Positions 1 through 11,290 of a stretch of 64,000 nucleotides of DNA are shown here, one piece after another (position 1 is the first letter of the stretch; every line of letters begins with the position of its first letter). The translations under genes were made by a program, and so were the position numbers. A model generated the notes under the pieces. That model was not told the origin of the DNA and searched no databases. It was given only the letters and a program-made list of their open reading frames with translations. The stretch is from Hydractinia symbiolongicarpus (taxonomy: Eukaryota; Cnidaria; Hydrozoa; Anthoathecata; Hydractiniidae): contig NC_079882.1 in assembly GCF_029227915.1 (NCBI RefSeq), positions 15,202,501 through 15,266,500 on the forward strand, read 5' to 3'.

Positions 1-112
1 AGCCTTTATAGGACTGTGCACGTAGTTAAGAGTGTTGTAAGGCAACGGCGCTAATGAAAACGACTTGGGACGTTGTAGCGCATTGAGACTGTAAGGACTA
101 GGCCAATGGTAA

Positions 113-147
113 CCTACGCAGACAGGTGAAACCACGTGATTTACGTG
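113..147 (+). promoter_or_regulatory. CCAAT box plus E-box dyad in the monomer (one example of ~300)
   Basis: GGCCAATGG at 111-119 contains CCAAT in a context fitting the NF-Y consensus. After 15 bases comes CACGTG (133-138), the canonical bHLH-type E-box, which is the left part of the inverted repeat CACGT-GATTT-ACGTG (133-147). Both sites recur in most monomers; in many copies CCAAT is changed to TCAAT (GGTCAATGG). A TTTATA follows about 50 bases downstream in the next monomer. Binding by NF-Y or bHLH factors is an inference from motif match only and no transcript is known. Confidence 0.35.
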
Positions 148-150
148 TGA

Positions 151-175
151 GGCCTTTATTAGACTGCAAAAGGCC
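151..175. repeat. 7 bp inverted repeat GGCCTTT / AAAGGCC in the monomer (example)
   Basis: GGCCTTT at 151-157 and AAAGGCC at 169-175 are perfect reverse complements around an 11-base loop. The pair recurs throughout the array. A common variant class has GAAGCC on the left and AAAATGCC on the right. Those two changes fall at non-pairing positions and so are linked polymorphisms rather than compensatory ones. Confidence 0.8.
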
Positions 176-182
176 ATATTAC

Positions 183-3090
183 AGCCTTTGTAGGACTGTG
201 CAGGTAGTTAAGAGTGTTGTAAAGCAACGGCGCTTATGAAAACGACTTGGGACGTTGTGGTACATTGAGACTGGAAGGACTAGGCCAATGGTAACCTGCT
301 CAGGCAGGTGAAGCCACGTGATTTACGTGTGAGGCCTTTATTAGACTGCAAAAGGCCATATTACAGCCTTTATAGGACTGTGCACGTAGTTAAGAGTGTC
401 TTAAGGCAACGGCGCTAATGAAAACAACTTGAGACGTTGTATCACATTGAGACTGGAAGGAATAGTCCAATGGTAACCCGCGCAGGCAGATGGAACCACG
501 TGATCTACGTGTGAGGCCTTTATTAGACTGCAAAAGGACATATTACAGCCTTTATAGGACTGTGCACGTAGTTAAGGGTGTTGTAAAGCAACGGCGCTAA
601 TGAAAACGACTTGGGACGTTGTAACGCATTGAGACTGGAACGACTAGTCCAATGGTAACCTGCACAGGCAGATGGAACCACGTGATTTACGTGTGAGGCC
701 TTTATTAGACTGCAAAAGGCCATATTACAGCCTTTATAGGACTGTGCACGTAGGTAAGAGTGTTCTAATACAACGGCGCTAATGAAAAAGATTTGGGACG
801 TTGTAATGCATTTAGACTGGAAGGACTAGGCCAATGGTAACCTGCGCAGACAGGTGAAGCCACGTGATTTACGTGTGAGGCTTTTATTAGACTGCAAAAG
901 GCCATATTACAGCCTTTATAGGACTGTGCACGTAATTAAGAGTGTTGTAAGGCAACAGCGATAATGAAAACAACTTGGGACGTTGTAGCGCATTGAGACT
1001 GGAAGGAATAGTCCAATGGTAACCTGCGCAGACCGGTGAAACCACGTGATTACGTGTGAGGCCTTTATTAGACTGCAAAAGGCCATATTACAGCATTTAT
1101 AGGACGGTGCACGTAGTTAAGAGTGTTGTAAAGCAACAGCGCTAATGAAAACGACTTGGAAGGTTGTAGCGCATTGAGACTGGAACGACAAGTCCAATGG
1201 TAACCTGCACAGGCAGATGGAACCACGTGATTTACGTGTGAGGCCTTTATTAGACTGCAAAAGGCCAAATTACAGTCTTTATAGGACTGTGCACGTACTT
1301 CAGAGTGTTATAAGGCAACGGCGCTAGTGAAAACGACTTGGGACGTTGTAGCGCATTGAGACTGAAAGGACTAGGTCAATGGTAACCTGCGCAGACCGGT
1401 GAAACCACGTGATTACGTGTGAGGCCTTTATTAGACTGCAAAAGACCATATTACAGCTTTTATAGGATTGTGCACGTAGTTAAGAGTGTTGTAAAGCAAC
1501 AGCGCTAATGAAAACGACTTGGGAGGTTGTAGCGCATTGAGACTGGAACGACAAGTCCAATGGTAACCTGCACAGGCAGATGGAACCACGTGATTTACGT
1601 GTGAGGCCTTTATTAGACTGCAAAAGGCCATATTACAGCCTTTGTAGGACTGTGCAGGTAGTTAAGAGTGTTGTAAAGCAACGGCGCTTATGAAAACGAC
1701 TTGGGACGTTGTGGTACATTGAGACTGGAAGGACTAGGCCAATGGTAACCTGCTCAGGCAGGTGAAGCCACGTGATTTACGTGTGAGGCCTTTATTAGAC
1801 TGCAAAAGGCCATATTACAGCCTTTATAGGACTGTGCACGTAGTTAAGAGTGTCTTAAGGCAACGGCGCTAATGAAAACAACTTGAGACGTTGTATCACA
1901 TTGAGACTGGAAGGAATAGTCCAATGGTAACCCGCGCAGGCAGATGGAACCACGTGATCTACGTGTGAGGCCTTTATTAGACTGCAAAAGGACATATTAC
2001 AGCCTTTATAGGACTGTGCACGTAGTTAAGGGTGTTGTAAAGCAACGGCGCTAATGAAAACGACTTGGGACGTTGTAACGCATTGAGACTGGAACGACTA
2101 GTCCAATGGTAACCTGCACAGGCAGATGGAACCACGTGATTTACGTGTGAGGCCTTTATTAGACTGCAAAAGGCCATATTACAGCCTTTATAGGACTGTG
2201 CACGTAGGTAAGAGTGTTCTAATACAACGGCGCTAATGAAAAAGATTTGGGACGTTGTAATGCATTTAGACTGGAAGGACTAGGCCAATGGTAACCTGCG
2301 CAGACAGGTGAAGCCACGTGATTTACGTGTGAGGCTTTTATTAGACTGCAAAAGGCCATATTACAGCCTTTATAGGACTGTGCACGTAATTAAGAGTGTT
2401 GTAAGGCAACAGCGATAATGAAAACAACTTGGGACGTTGTAGCGCATTGAGACTGGAAGGAATAGTCCAATGGTAACCTGCGCAGACCGGTGAAACCACG
2501 TGATTACGTGTGAGGCCTTTATTAGACTGCAAAAGGCCATATTACAGCATTTATAGGACGGTGCACGTAGTTAAGAGTGTTGTAAAGCAACAGCGCTAAT
2601 GAAAACGACTTGGAAGGTTGTAGCGCATTGAGACTGGAACGACAAGTCCAATGGTAACCTGCACAGGCAGATGGAACCACGTGATTTACGTGTGAGGCCT
2701 TTATTAGACTGCAAAAGGCCAAATTACAGTCTTTATAGGACTGTGCACGTACTTCAGAGTGTTATAAGGCAACGGCGCTAGTGAAAACGACTTGGGACGT
2801 TGTAGCGCATTGAGACTGAAAGGACTAGGTCAATGGTAACCTGCGCAGACCGGTGAAACCACGTGATTACGTGTGAGGCCTTTATTAGACTGCAAAAGAC
2901 CATATTACAGCTTTTATAGGATTGTGCACGTAGTTAAGAGTGTTGTAAAGCAACAGCGCTAATGAAAACGACTTGGGAGGTTGTAGCGCATTGAGACTGG
3001 AACGACAAGTCCAATGGTAACCTGCACAGGCAGATGGAACCACGTGATTTACGTGTGAGGCCTTTATTAGACTGCAAAAGGCCAAATTGC
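183..3090. repeat. Higher-order repeat: two tandem 1454 bp (8-monomer) units
   Basis: Unit 1 is 183-1636 and unit 2 is 1637-3090. They appear identical by eye, including rare private variants: TAGTTAAGGGTG at about 564 recurs at about 2018, and GTGGTACATTG at about 259 recurs at about 1713. The sequence before 183 and after 3090 does not continue the period. The shared private variants and apparent identity imply a recent tandem duplication. The unit is 2 bp shorter than eight 182 bp monomers because it includes 181 bp copies. Confidence 0.9.
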
Positions 3091-5629
3091 AGTCTTTATA
3101 GGACTGTGCACGTACTTAAGAGTGTTGTAAGGCAACGGTGCTAATGAAAACGACTTGGGACGTTGTAGCGCATTGAGACTGGAAGGACTAGGTCAATGGT
3201 GACCTGCTCAGGCAGATGGAACCACGTGATTTACGTATGAAGCCTTTACTAGACTGCAAAAGGCCAAATTACAGCCTTTATAGGACTGTGCACGTAGTTA
3301 AGAGTGTTGTAAGGCAACGGCGCTAATGAAAACGACTTGGGACGTTGTAGCGCATTGAGACTGTAAGGACTAGGCCAATGGTAACCAACGCAGATAGGTG
3401 AAACCACGTGATTTACGTGTGAGGCCTTTATTAGACTGCAAAAGGCCATATTACAGCCTTTGTAGGACTGTGCAGGTAGTTAAGAGTGTTGTAAAGCAAC
3501 GGCGCTTATGAAAACAACTTGAGACGTTTAATCACATTGAGACTGGAAGGAATAGTCCAATGGTAACCCGCGCAGGCAGATGGAACCACGTGATCTACGT
3601 GTGAGGCCTTTATTAGACTGCAAAAGGACATATTACAGCCTTTATAGGACTGTGCACGTAGTTAAGAGTGTTGTAAAGCAACGGGGCTAATGAAAACGAC
3701 TTGGGACGTTGTAACGCATTAAGACTGGAACGACTAGTCCAATGGTAACCTGCACAGGCAGATGGAACCACGTGATTTACGTGTGAGGCCTTTATTAGAC
3801 TGCAAAAGGCCATATTACAGCCTTTATAGGACTGTGCACGTAGGTAAGAGTGTTCTAATACAACGGCGCTAATGAAAAAGATTTGGGACGTTGTAATGCA
3901 TTTTGACTGGAAGGACTAGGCCAATGGTAACCTGCGCAGACAGGTGAAGCCACGTGATTTACGTGTGAGGCTTTTATTAGACTGCAAAAGGCCATATTAC
4001 AGCCTTTATAGGACTGTGCACGTAGTTAAGAGTGTTGTAAGGCAACAGCGATAATGAAAACAACTTGGGACGTTTTAGCGCATTGAGACTGGAACGACAA
4101 GTCCAATGGTAACCTGCACAGGCAGATGGAACCACGTGATCTACGTGTGAGGCCTTTATTAGACTGCAAAAGGCCATATTACAGCCTTTATAGGACTGTG
4201 CACGTAATTAAGAGTGTTGTAAGGCAACAGCGATAATGAAAACAACTTGGGACGTTGTAGCGCATTGAGACTGGAAGGAATAGTCCAATGGTAACCTGCA
4301 CAGGCAGATGGAACCACGTGATCTACGTGTGAGGCCTTTATTAGACTGCAAAAGGACATATTACAGCCTTTATAGGACTGTGCACGTAGTTAAGAGTGTT
4401 GTAAAGCAACGGCGCTAATGAAAACGACTTGGGACGTTGTAACGCATTGAGACTGGAACGACTAGTCCAATGGTAACCTGCACAGGCAGATGGAACCACG
4501 TGATTTACGTGTGAGGCCTTTATTAGACTGCAAAAGGCCATATTACAGCCTTTATAGGACTGTGCACGTAGGTAAGAGTGTTCTAATACAACGGCGCTAA
4601 TGAAAAAGATTTGGGACGTTGTAATGCATTTAGACTTGAAGGACTAGGCCAATGGTAACCTGCGCAGACAGGTGAAGCCACGTGATTTACGTGTGAGGCT
4701 TTTATTAGACTGCAAAAGGCCATATTACAGCCTTTATAGGACTGTGCACGTAATTAAGAGTGTTGTAAGGCAACAGCGATAATGAAAACAACTTGGGACG
4801 TTGTAGCGCATTGAGACTGGAAGGAATAGTCCAATGGTAACCTGCGCAGACCGGTGAAACCACGTGATTACGTGTGAGGCCTTTATTAGACTGCAAAAGG
4901 CCATATTACAGTCTTTATAGGACTGTGCACGTACTTAAGAGTGTTGTAAGGCAACGGTGCTAATGAAAACGACTTGGGACGTTGTAGCGCATTGAGACTG
5001 GAAGGACTAGGTCAATGGTGACCTGCTCAGGCAGATGGAACCACGTGATTTACGTATGAAGCCTTTACTAGAATGCAAAAGGCCAAATTACAGCCTTTAT
5101 AGGACTGTGCACGTAGTTAAGGGTGTTGTAAGGCAACGGCGCTAATGAAAACGACTTGGGACGTTGTAGCGCATTGAGACTGTAAGGACTAGGCCAATGG
5201 TAACCAACGCAGACAGGTGAAACCACGTGATTTACGTGTGAGGCCTTTATTAGACTGCAAAAGGCCATACTACAGCCTTTGTAGGACTGTGCAGGTAGTT
5301 AAGAGTGTTGTAAAGCAACGGCGCTTATGAAAACGACTTGGGACGTTGTGGCACATTGAGACTAGAAGGAATAGGCCAATGGTAACCTGCTCCGGCAGGT
5401 GAAACCACGTGATTTACGTGTGAGGCCTTTATTAGACTGCAAAAGGCCATATTACAGCCTTTATAGGACTGTGCACGTAGTTAAGAGTGTCTTAAGGCAA
5501 CGGCGCTAATGAAAACAACTTGAGACGTTTAATCACATTGAGACTGGAAGGAATAGTCCAATGGTAACCCGCGCAGGCAGATGGAACCACGTGATTTACG
5601 TGTGAGGCCTTTATTAGACTGCAAAAGGC

Positions 5630-8600
5630 CATATTACAGCCTTTATAGGACTGTGCACGTAGGTAAGAGTGTTCTAATACAACGGCGCTAATGAAAAAGA
5701 TTTGGGACGTTGTAATGCATTTAGACTGGAAGGACTAGGCCAATGGTAACCTGCGCAGACAGGTGAAGCCACGTGATTTACGTGTGAGGCTTTTATTAGA
5801 CTGCAAAAGGCCATATTACAGCCTTTATAGGACTGTGCACGTAATTAAGAGTGTTGTAAGGCAACAGCGATAATGAAAACAACTTGGGACGTTGTAGCGC
5901 ATTGAGACTGGAAGGAATAGTCCAATGGTAACCTGCGCAGACCGGTGAAACCACGTGATTACGTGTGAGGCCTTTATTAGACTGCAAAAGGCCATATTAC
6001 AGTCTTTATAGGACTGTGCACGTACTTAAGAGTGTTGTAAGGCAACGGTGCTAATGAAAACGACTTGGGACGTTGTAGCGCATTGAGACTGGAAGGACTA
6101 GGTCAATGGTGACCTGCTCAGGCAGATGGAACCACGTGATTTACGTATGAAGCCTTTACTAGACTGCAAAAGGCCAAATTACAGCCTTTATAGGACTGTG
6201 CACGTAGTTAAGAGTGTTGTAAGGCAACGGCGCTAATGAAAACGACTTGGGACGTTGTAGCGCATTGAGACTGTAAGGACTAGGCCAATGGTAACCAACG
6301 CAGACAGGTGAAACCACGTGATTTACGTGTGAGGCCTTTATTAGACTGCAAAAGGCCATACTACAGCCTTTGTAGGACTGTGCAGGTAGTTAAGAGTGTT
6401 GTAAAGCAACGGCGCTTATGAAAACGACTTGGGACGTTGTGGCACATTGAGACTAGAAGGAATAGGCCAATGGTAACCTGCTCAGGCAGGTGAAACCACG
6501 TGATTTACGTGTGAGGCCTTTATTAGACTGCAAAAGGCCATATTACAGCCTTTATAGGACTGTGCACGTAGTTAAGAGTGTCTTAAGGCAACGGCGCTAA
6601 TGAAAACAACTTGAGACGTTTAATCACATTGAGACTGGAAGGAATAGTCCAATGGTAACCCGCGCAGGCAGATGGAACCACGTGATCTACGTGTGAGGCC
6701 TTTATTAGACTGCAAAAGGACATATTACAGCCTTTATAGGACTGTGCACGTAGTTAAGAGTGTTGTAAAGCAACGGTGCTAATGAAAACGACTTGGGACG
6801 TTGTAACGCATTGAGACTGGAACGACTAGTCCAATGGTAACCTGCACAGGCAGATGGAACCACGTGATTTACGTGTGAGGCCTTTATTAGACTGCAAAAG
6901 GCCATATTACAGCCTTTATAGGACTGTGCACGTAGGTAAGAGTGTTCTAATACAACGGCGCTAATGAAAAAGATTTGGGACGTTGTAATGCATTTTGACT
7001 GGAAGGACTAGGCCAATGGTAACCTGCGCAGACAGGTGAAGCCACGTGATTTACGTGTGAGGCTTTTATTAGACTGCAAAAGGCCATATTACAGCCTTTA
7101 TAGGACTGTGCACGTAGTTAAGAGTGTTGTAAGGCAACAGCGATAATGAAAACAACTTGGGACGTTTTAGCGCATTGAGACTGGAACAAATAGTCCAATG
7201 GTAACCTGCGCAGACCGGTGAAACCACGTGATTACGTGTGAGGCCTTTATTAGACTGCAAAAGGCCATATTACAGCTTTTATAGGACTGTGCACGTAGTT
7301 AAGAGTGTTGTAAAGCAACAGCGCTAATTAAAACGACTTGGGAGGTTGTAGCGCATTGAGAATGGAAGGACTAGGTCAATGGTGACCTGCACAGGCAGAT
7401 GGAACCACGTGATTTACGTATGAATCCTTTACTATACTGAAAAAGGCCAAATTACAGCCTTTATAGGACTGTGCACGTAGTTAAGAGTGTTGTAAGGCAA
7501 CGGCGCTAATGAAAACGACTTGGGACGTTGTAGCGCATTGAGACTGTAAGGACTAGGCCAATGGTAACCTACGCAGACAGGTGAAACCATGTGATTTACG
7601 TGTGAGGCCTTTATTAGACTGCAAAAGGCCATATTACAGCCTTTGTAGGACTGTGCAGGTAGTTAAGAGTGTTGTAAAGCAACGGAGCTAATGAAAACGA
7701 CTTGGGACGTTGTAGCACATTGAGACTGGAAGGACTGGAGCAATGGTAACCTGCTCAGGCAGGTGAAACCACGTGATTTACGTGTGAAGCCTTTACTAGA
7801 CTGCAAAAGGCCATATTACAGACTTTATAGGACTGTGCACGTAGTTAAGAGTGTTCTAAGGCCACGCGCTAAGGAAAACCACTTGGGAAGTTGTAGCGCA
7901 TTGAGACTGGAAGGACTAGGACAATGGTGACCAGCGCAGACCGCTAAAACCACGTGATTAACGTGTGAGGCCTTTATTAGACTGCAAAGGGCCATATTAC
8001 AGCCTTTATAGGACTGTGCACGTAGTTAAGAGTGTCTTAAGGCAACGGCGCTAATAGAAACAACTTGAGACGTTGTATCACATTGAGACTGGAAGGAATA
8101 GCCCAATGGTAACCTGCGCAGGCAGATGGAACCACGTGATCTACGTGTGAGGCCTTTATTAGACTGCAAAAGGACATATTACAGCCTTTACAGGACTGTG
8201 CACGTAGTTAAGAGTGTTGTAAAGCAACGGCGCTAATGAAAACGACTTGGGACGTTGTAGCGCATTGAGACTGGAAGGACTAGGCCAATGGTAACCTACG
8301 TAGACAGGTAAAACCACGTGATTTACGTGTGAGGCCTTTATTAGACTGCAAAAGGCCATATTACAGCCTTTATAGGACTGTGCACGTAGGTAAGAGTGTT
8401 CTAATGCAACAGCGCTAATGAAGAAGATTTGGGACGTTGTAATGCATTTAGACTGGAAGGACTAGGCCAATGGTAACCTGCGCAGACAGGTGAAACCACG
8501 TGATTTACGTGTGAGGCTTTTATTAGACTGCAAAAGGCCATATTACAGCCTTTATAGGACTGTGCACGTAGGTAAGAGTGTTCTAATACAACGGCGCTAA

Positions 8601-11290
8601 TGAAAAAGATTTGGGACGTTGTAATGCATTTAGACTGGAAGGACTAGGCCAATGGTAACCTGCGCAGACAGGTGAAGCCACGTGATTTACGTGTGAGGCT
8701 TTTATTAGACTGCAAAAGGCCATATTACAGCCTTTATAGGACTGTGCACGTAATTAAGAGTGTTGTAAGGCAACAGCGATAATGAAAACAACTTGGGACG
8801 TTGTAGCGCATTGAGACTGGAAGGAATAGTCCAATGGTAACCTGCGCAGACCGGTGAAACCACGTGATTACGTGTGAGGCCTTTATTAGACTGCAAAAGG
8901 CCATATTACAGTCTTTATAGGACTGTGCACGTACTTAAGAGTGTTGTAAGGCAACGGTGCTAATGAAAACGACTTGGGACGTTGTAGCGCATTGAGACTG
9001 GAAGGACTAGGTCAATGGTGACCTGCTCAGGCAGATGGAACCACGTGATTTACGTATGAAGCCTTTACTAGACTGCAAAAGGCCAAATTACAGCCTTTAT
9101 AGGACTGTGCACGTAGTTAAGAGTGTTGTAAGGCAACGGCGCTAATGAAAACGACTTGGGACGTTGTAGCGCATTGAGACTGTAAGGACTAGGCCAATGG
9201 TAACCAACGCAGACAGGTGAAACCACGTGATTTACGTGTGAGGCCTTTATTAGACTGCAAAAGGCCATACTACAGCCTTTGTAGGACTGTGCAGGTAGTT
9301 AAGAGTGTTGTAAAGCAACGGCGCTTATGAAAACGACTTGGGACGTTGTGGCACATTGAGACTAGAAGGAATAGGCCAATGGTAACCTGCTCAGGCAGGT
9401 GAAACCACGTGATTTACGTGTGAGGCCTTTATTAGACTGCAAAAGGCCATATTACAGCCTTTATAGGACTGTGCACGTAGTTAAGAGTGTCTTAAGGCAA
9501 CGGCGCTAATGAAAACAACTTGAGACGTTTAATCACATTGAGACTGGAAGGAATAGTCCAATGGTAACCCGCGCAGGCAGATGGAACCACGTGATCTACG
9601 TGTGAGGCCTTTATTAGACTGCAAAAGGACATATTACAGCCTTTATAGGACTGTGCACGTAGTTAAGAGTGTTGTAAAGCAACGGTGCTAATGAAAACGA
9701 CTTGGGACGTTGTAACGCATTGAGACTGGAACGACTAGTCCAATGGTAACCTGCACAGGCAGATGGAACCACGTGATTTACGTGTGAGGCCTTTATTAGA
9801 CTGCAAAAGGCCATATTACAGCCTTTATAGGACTGTGCACGTAGGTAAGAGTGTTCTAATACAACGGCGCTAATGAAAAAGATTTGGGACGTTGTAATGC
9901 ATTTTGACTGGAAGGACTAGGCCAATGGTAACCTGCGCAGACAGGTGAAGCCACGTGATTTACGTGTGAGGCTTTTATTAGACTGCAAAAGGCCATATTA
10001 CAGCCTTTATAGGACTGTGCACGTAGTTAAGAGTGTTGTAAGGCAACAGCGATAATGAAAACAACTTGGGACGTTTTAGCGCATTGAGACTGGAACAAAT
10101 AGTCCAATGGTAACCTGCGCAGACCGGTGAAACCACGTGATTACGTGTGAGGCCTATATTAGACTGCAAAAGGCCATATTACAGCTTTTATAGGACTGTG
10201 CACGTAGTTAAGAGTGTTGTAAAGCAACGGCGCTAATGAAAACGACTTGGGACGTTGTAGCGCATTGAGACTGTAAGGACTAGGCCAATGGTAACCTACG
10301 CAGACAGGTGAAACCATGTGATTTACGTGTGAGGCCTTTATTAGACTGCAAAAGGCCATATTACAGCCTTTGTAGGACTGTGCAGGTAGTTAAGAGTGTT
10401 GTAAAGCAACGGAGCTAATGAAAACGACTTGGGACGTTGTAGCACATTGAGACTGGAAGGACTGGAGCAATGGTAACCTGCTCAGGCAGGTGAAACCACG
10501 TGATTTACGTGTGAAGCCTTTACTAGACTGCAAAAGGCCATATTACAGACTTTATAGGACTGTGCACGTAGTTAAGAGTGTTCTAAGGCCACGCGCTAAG
10601 GAAAACCACTTGGGAAGTTGTAGCGCATTGAGACTGGAAGGACTAGGACAATGGTGACCAGCGCAGACCGCTAAAACCACGTGATTAACGTGTGAGGCCT
10701 TTATTAGACTGCAAAGGGCCATATTACAGCCTTTATAGGACTGTGCACGTAGTTAAGAGTGTCTTAAGGCAACGGCGCTAATAGAAACAACTTGAGACGT
10801 TGTATCACATTGAGACTGGAAGGAATAGCCCAATGGTAACCTGCGCAGGCAGATGGAACCACGTGATCTACGTGTGAGGCCTTTATTAGACTGCAAAAGG
10901 ACATATTACAGCCTTTACAGGACTGTGCACGTAGTTAAGAGTGTTGTAAAGCAACGGCGCTAATGAAAACGACTTGGGACGTTGTAGCGCATTGAGACTG
11001 GAAGGACTAGGCCAATGGTAACCTACGTAGACAGGTAAAACCACGTGATTTACGTGTGAGGCCTTTATTAGACTGCAAAAGGCCATATTACAGCCTTTAT
11101 AGGACTGTGCACGTAGGTAAGAGTGTTCTAATGCAACAGCGCTAATGAAGAAGATTTGGGACGTTGTAATGCATTTAGACTGGAAGGACTAGGCCAATGG
11201 TAACCTGCGCAGACAGGTGAAACCACGTGATTTACGTGTGAGGCTTTTATTAGACTGCAAAAGGCCATATTACAGCCTTTATAGGACTGT
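5630..11290. repeat. Higher-order repeat: 2909 bp (16-monomer) unit and a 15-monomer second copy
   Basis: About 5630-8540 is repeated at about 8540-11290. The offset is 2909 for the first ~1.6 kb (for example 6159 to 9068, 7069 to 9978) and 2727 afterwards (7432 to 10159, 8159 to 10886). The change of exactly one monomer occurs inside the monomer at about 10177-10358. Its left part matches 7268 onwards and its right part matches 7460 onwards. Boundaries are approximate to within one monomer. Confidence 0.88.

Larger units (their letters stand above)
1..182 (+). repeat. Representative satellite monomer (first copy)
   Basis: This copy serves as the coordinate reference for the monomer. Position 1 is the A of AGCCTTTATAGG and the next copy begins at 183. 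Landmarks seen: TTTATA at 5-10, GTGCAC palindrome at 16-21, variable central block about 35-90, CCAAT box at 113-117, CACGT...ACGTG dyad at 133-147, and GGCCTTT...AAAGGCC inverted repeat at 151-175. The segment starting at 152 (GCCTTTATTAGACTGCA) is an imperfect direct copy of the segment starting at 184 in the next monomer, 32 bases away, so the monomer has an internal ancestral repeat. The start point is arbitrary because the array is circularly permutable. Confidence 0.95.

Noticed and set aside
51-57. Hammerhead ribozyme core, as found in some animal satellites
   Set aside because: CTAATGA resembles the CTGANGA core but the essential G is A or another base in the copies read, and no properly spaced GAAA with flanking stems was found.
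133-140. CACGTGAT read in reverse as ATCACGTG, matching the yeast centromere CDEI element
   Set aside because: CDEI is simply an E-box consensus, and no CDEII/CDEIII arrangement exists. The host looks like an animal, so a point-centromere reading is unsupported.
151-175. Compensatory changes in the GGCCTTT/AAAGGCC stem (GAAGCC paired with AAAATGCC)
   Set aside because: The two linked changes are at positions that do not pair with each other, so they weaken rather than preserve the stem.
1-182. CENP-B box in the monomer
   Set aside because: No match to the core NTTCGNNNNANNCGGGN on either strand. The nearest starts, CTTCGCCAATG and ACCCGCGCAGG, fail at the other required positions.
523-723. 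A family of 63-67 codon minus-strand ORFs (MAFCSLIKASHV... type) recurring throughout both arrays, with this as one example
   Set aside because: They follow the satellite period, overlap the next monomer, and change frame between monomers because 182 is not a multiple of three. Higher-order units such as 545, 1091 and 1454 bp ignore frame, and single-base deletions are tolerated freely. No signal of coding selection is seen.
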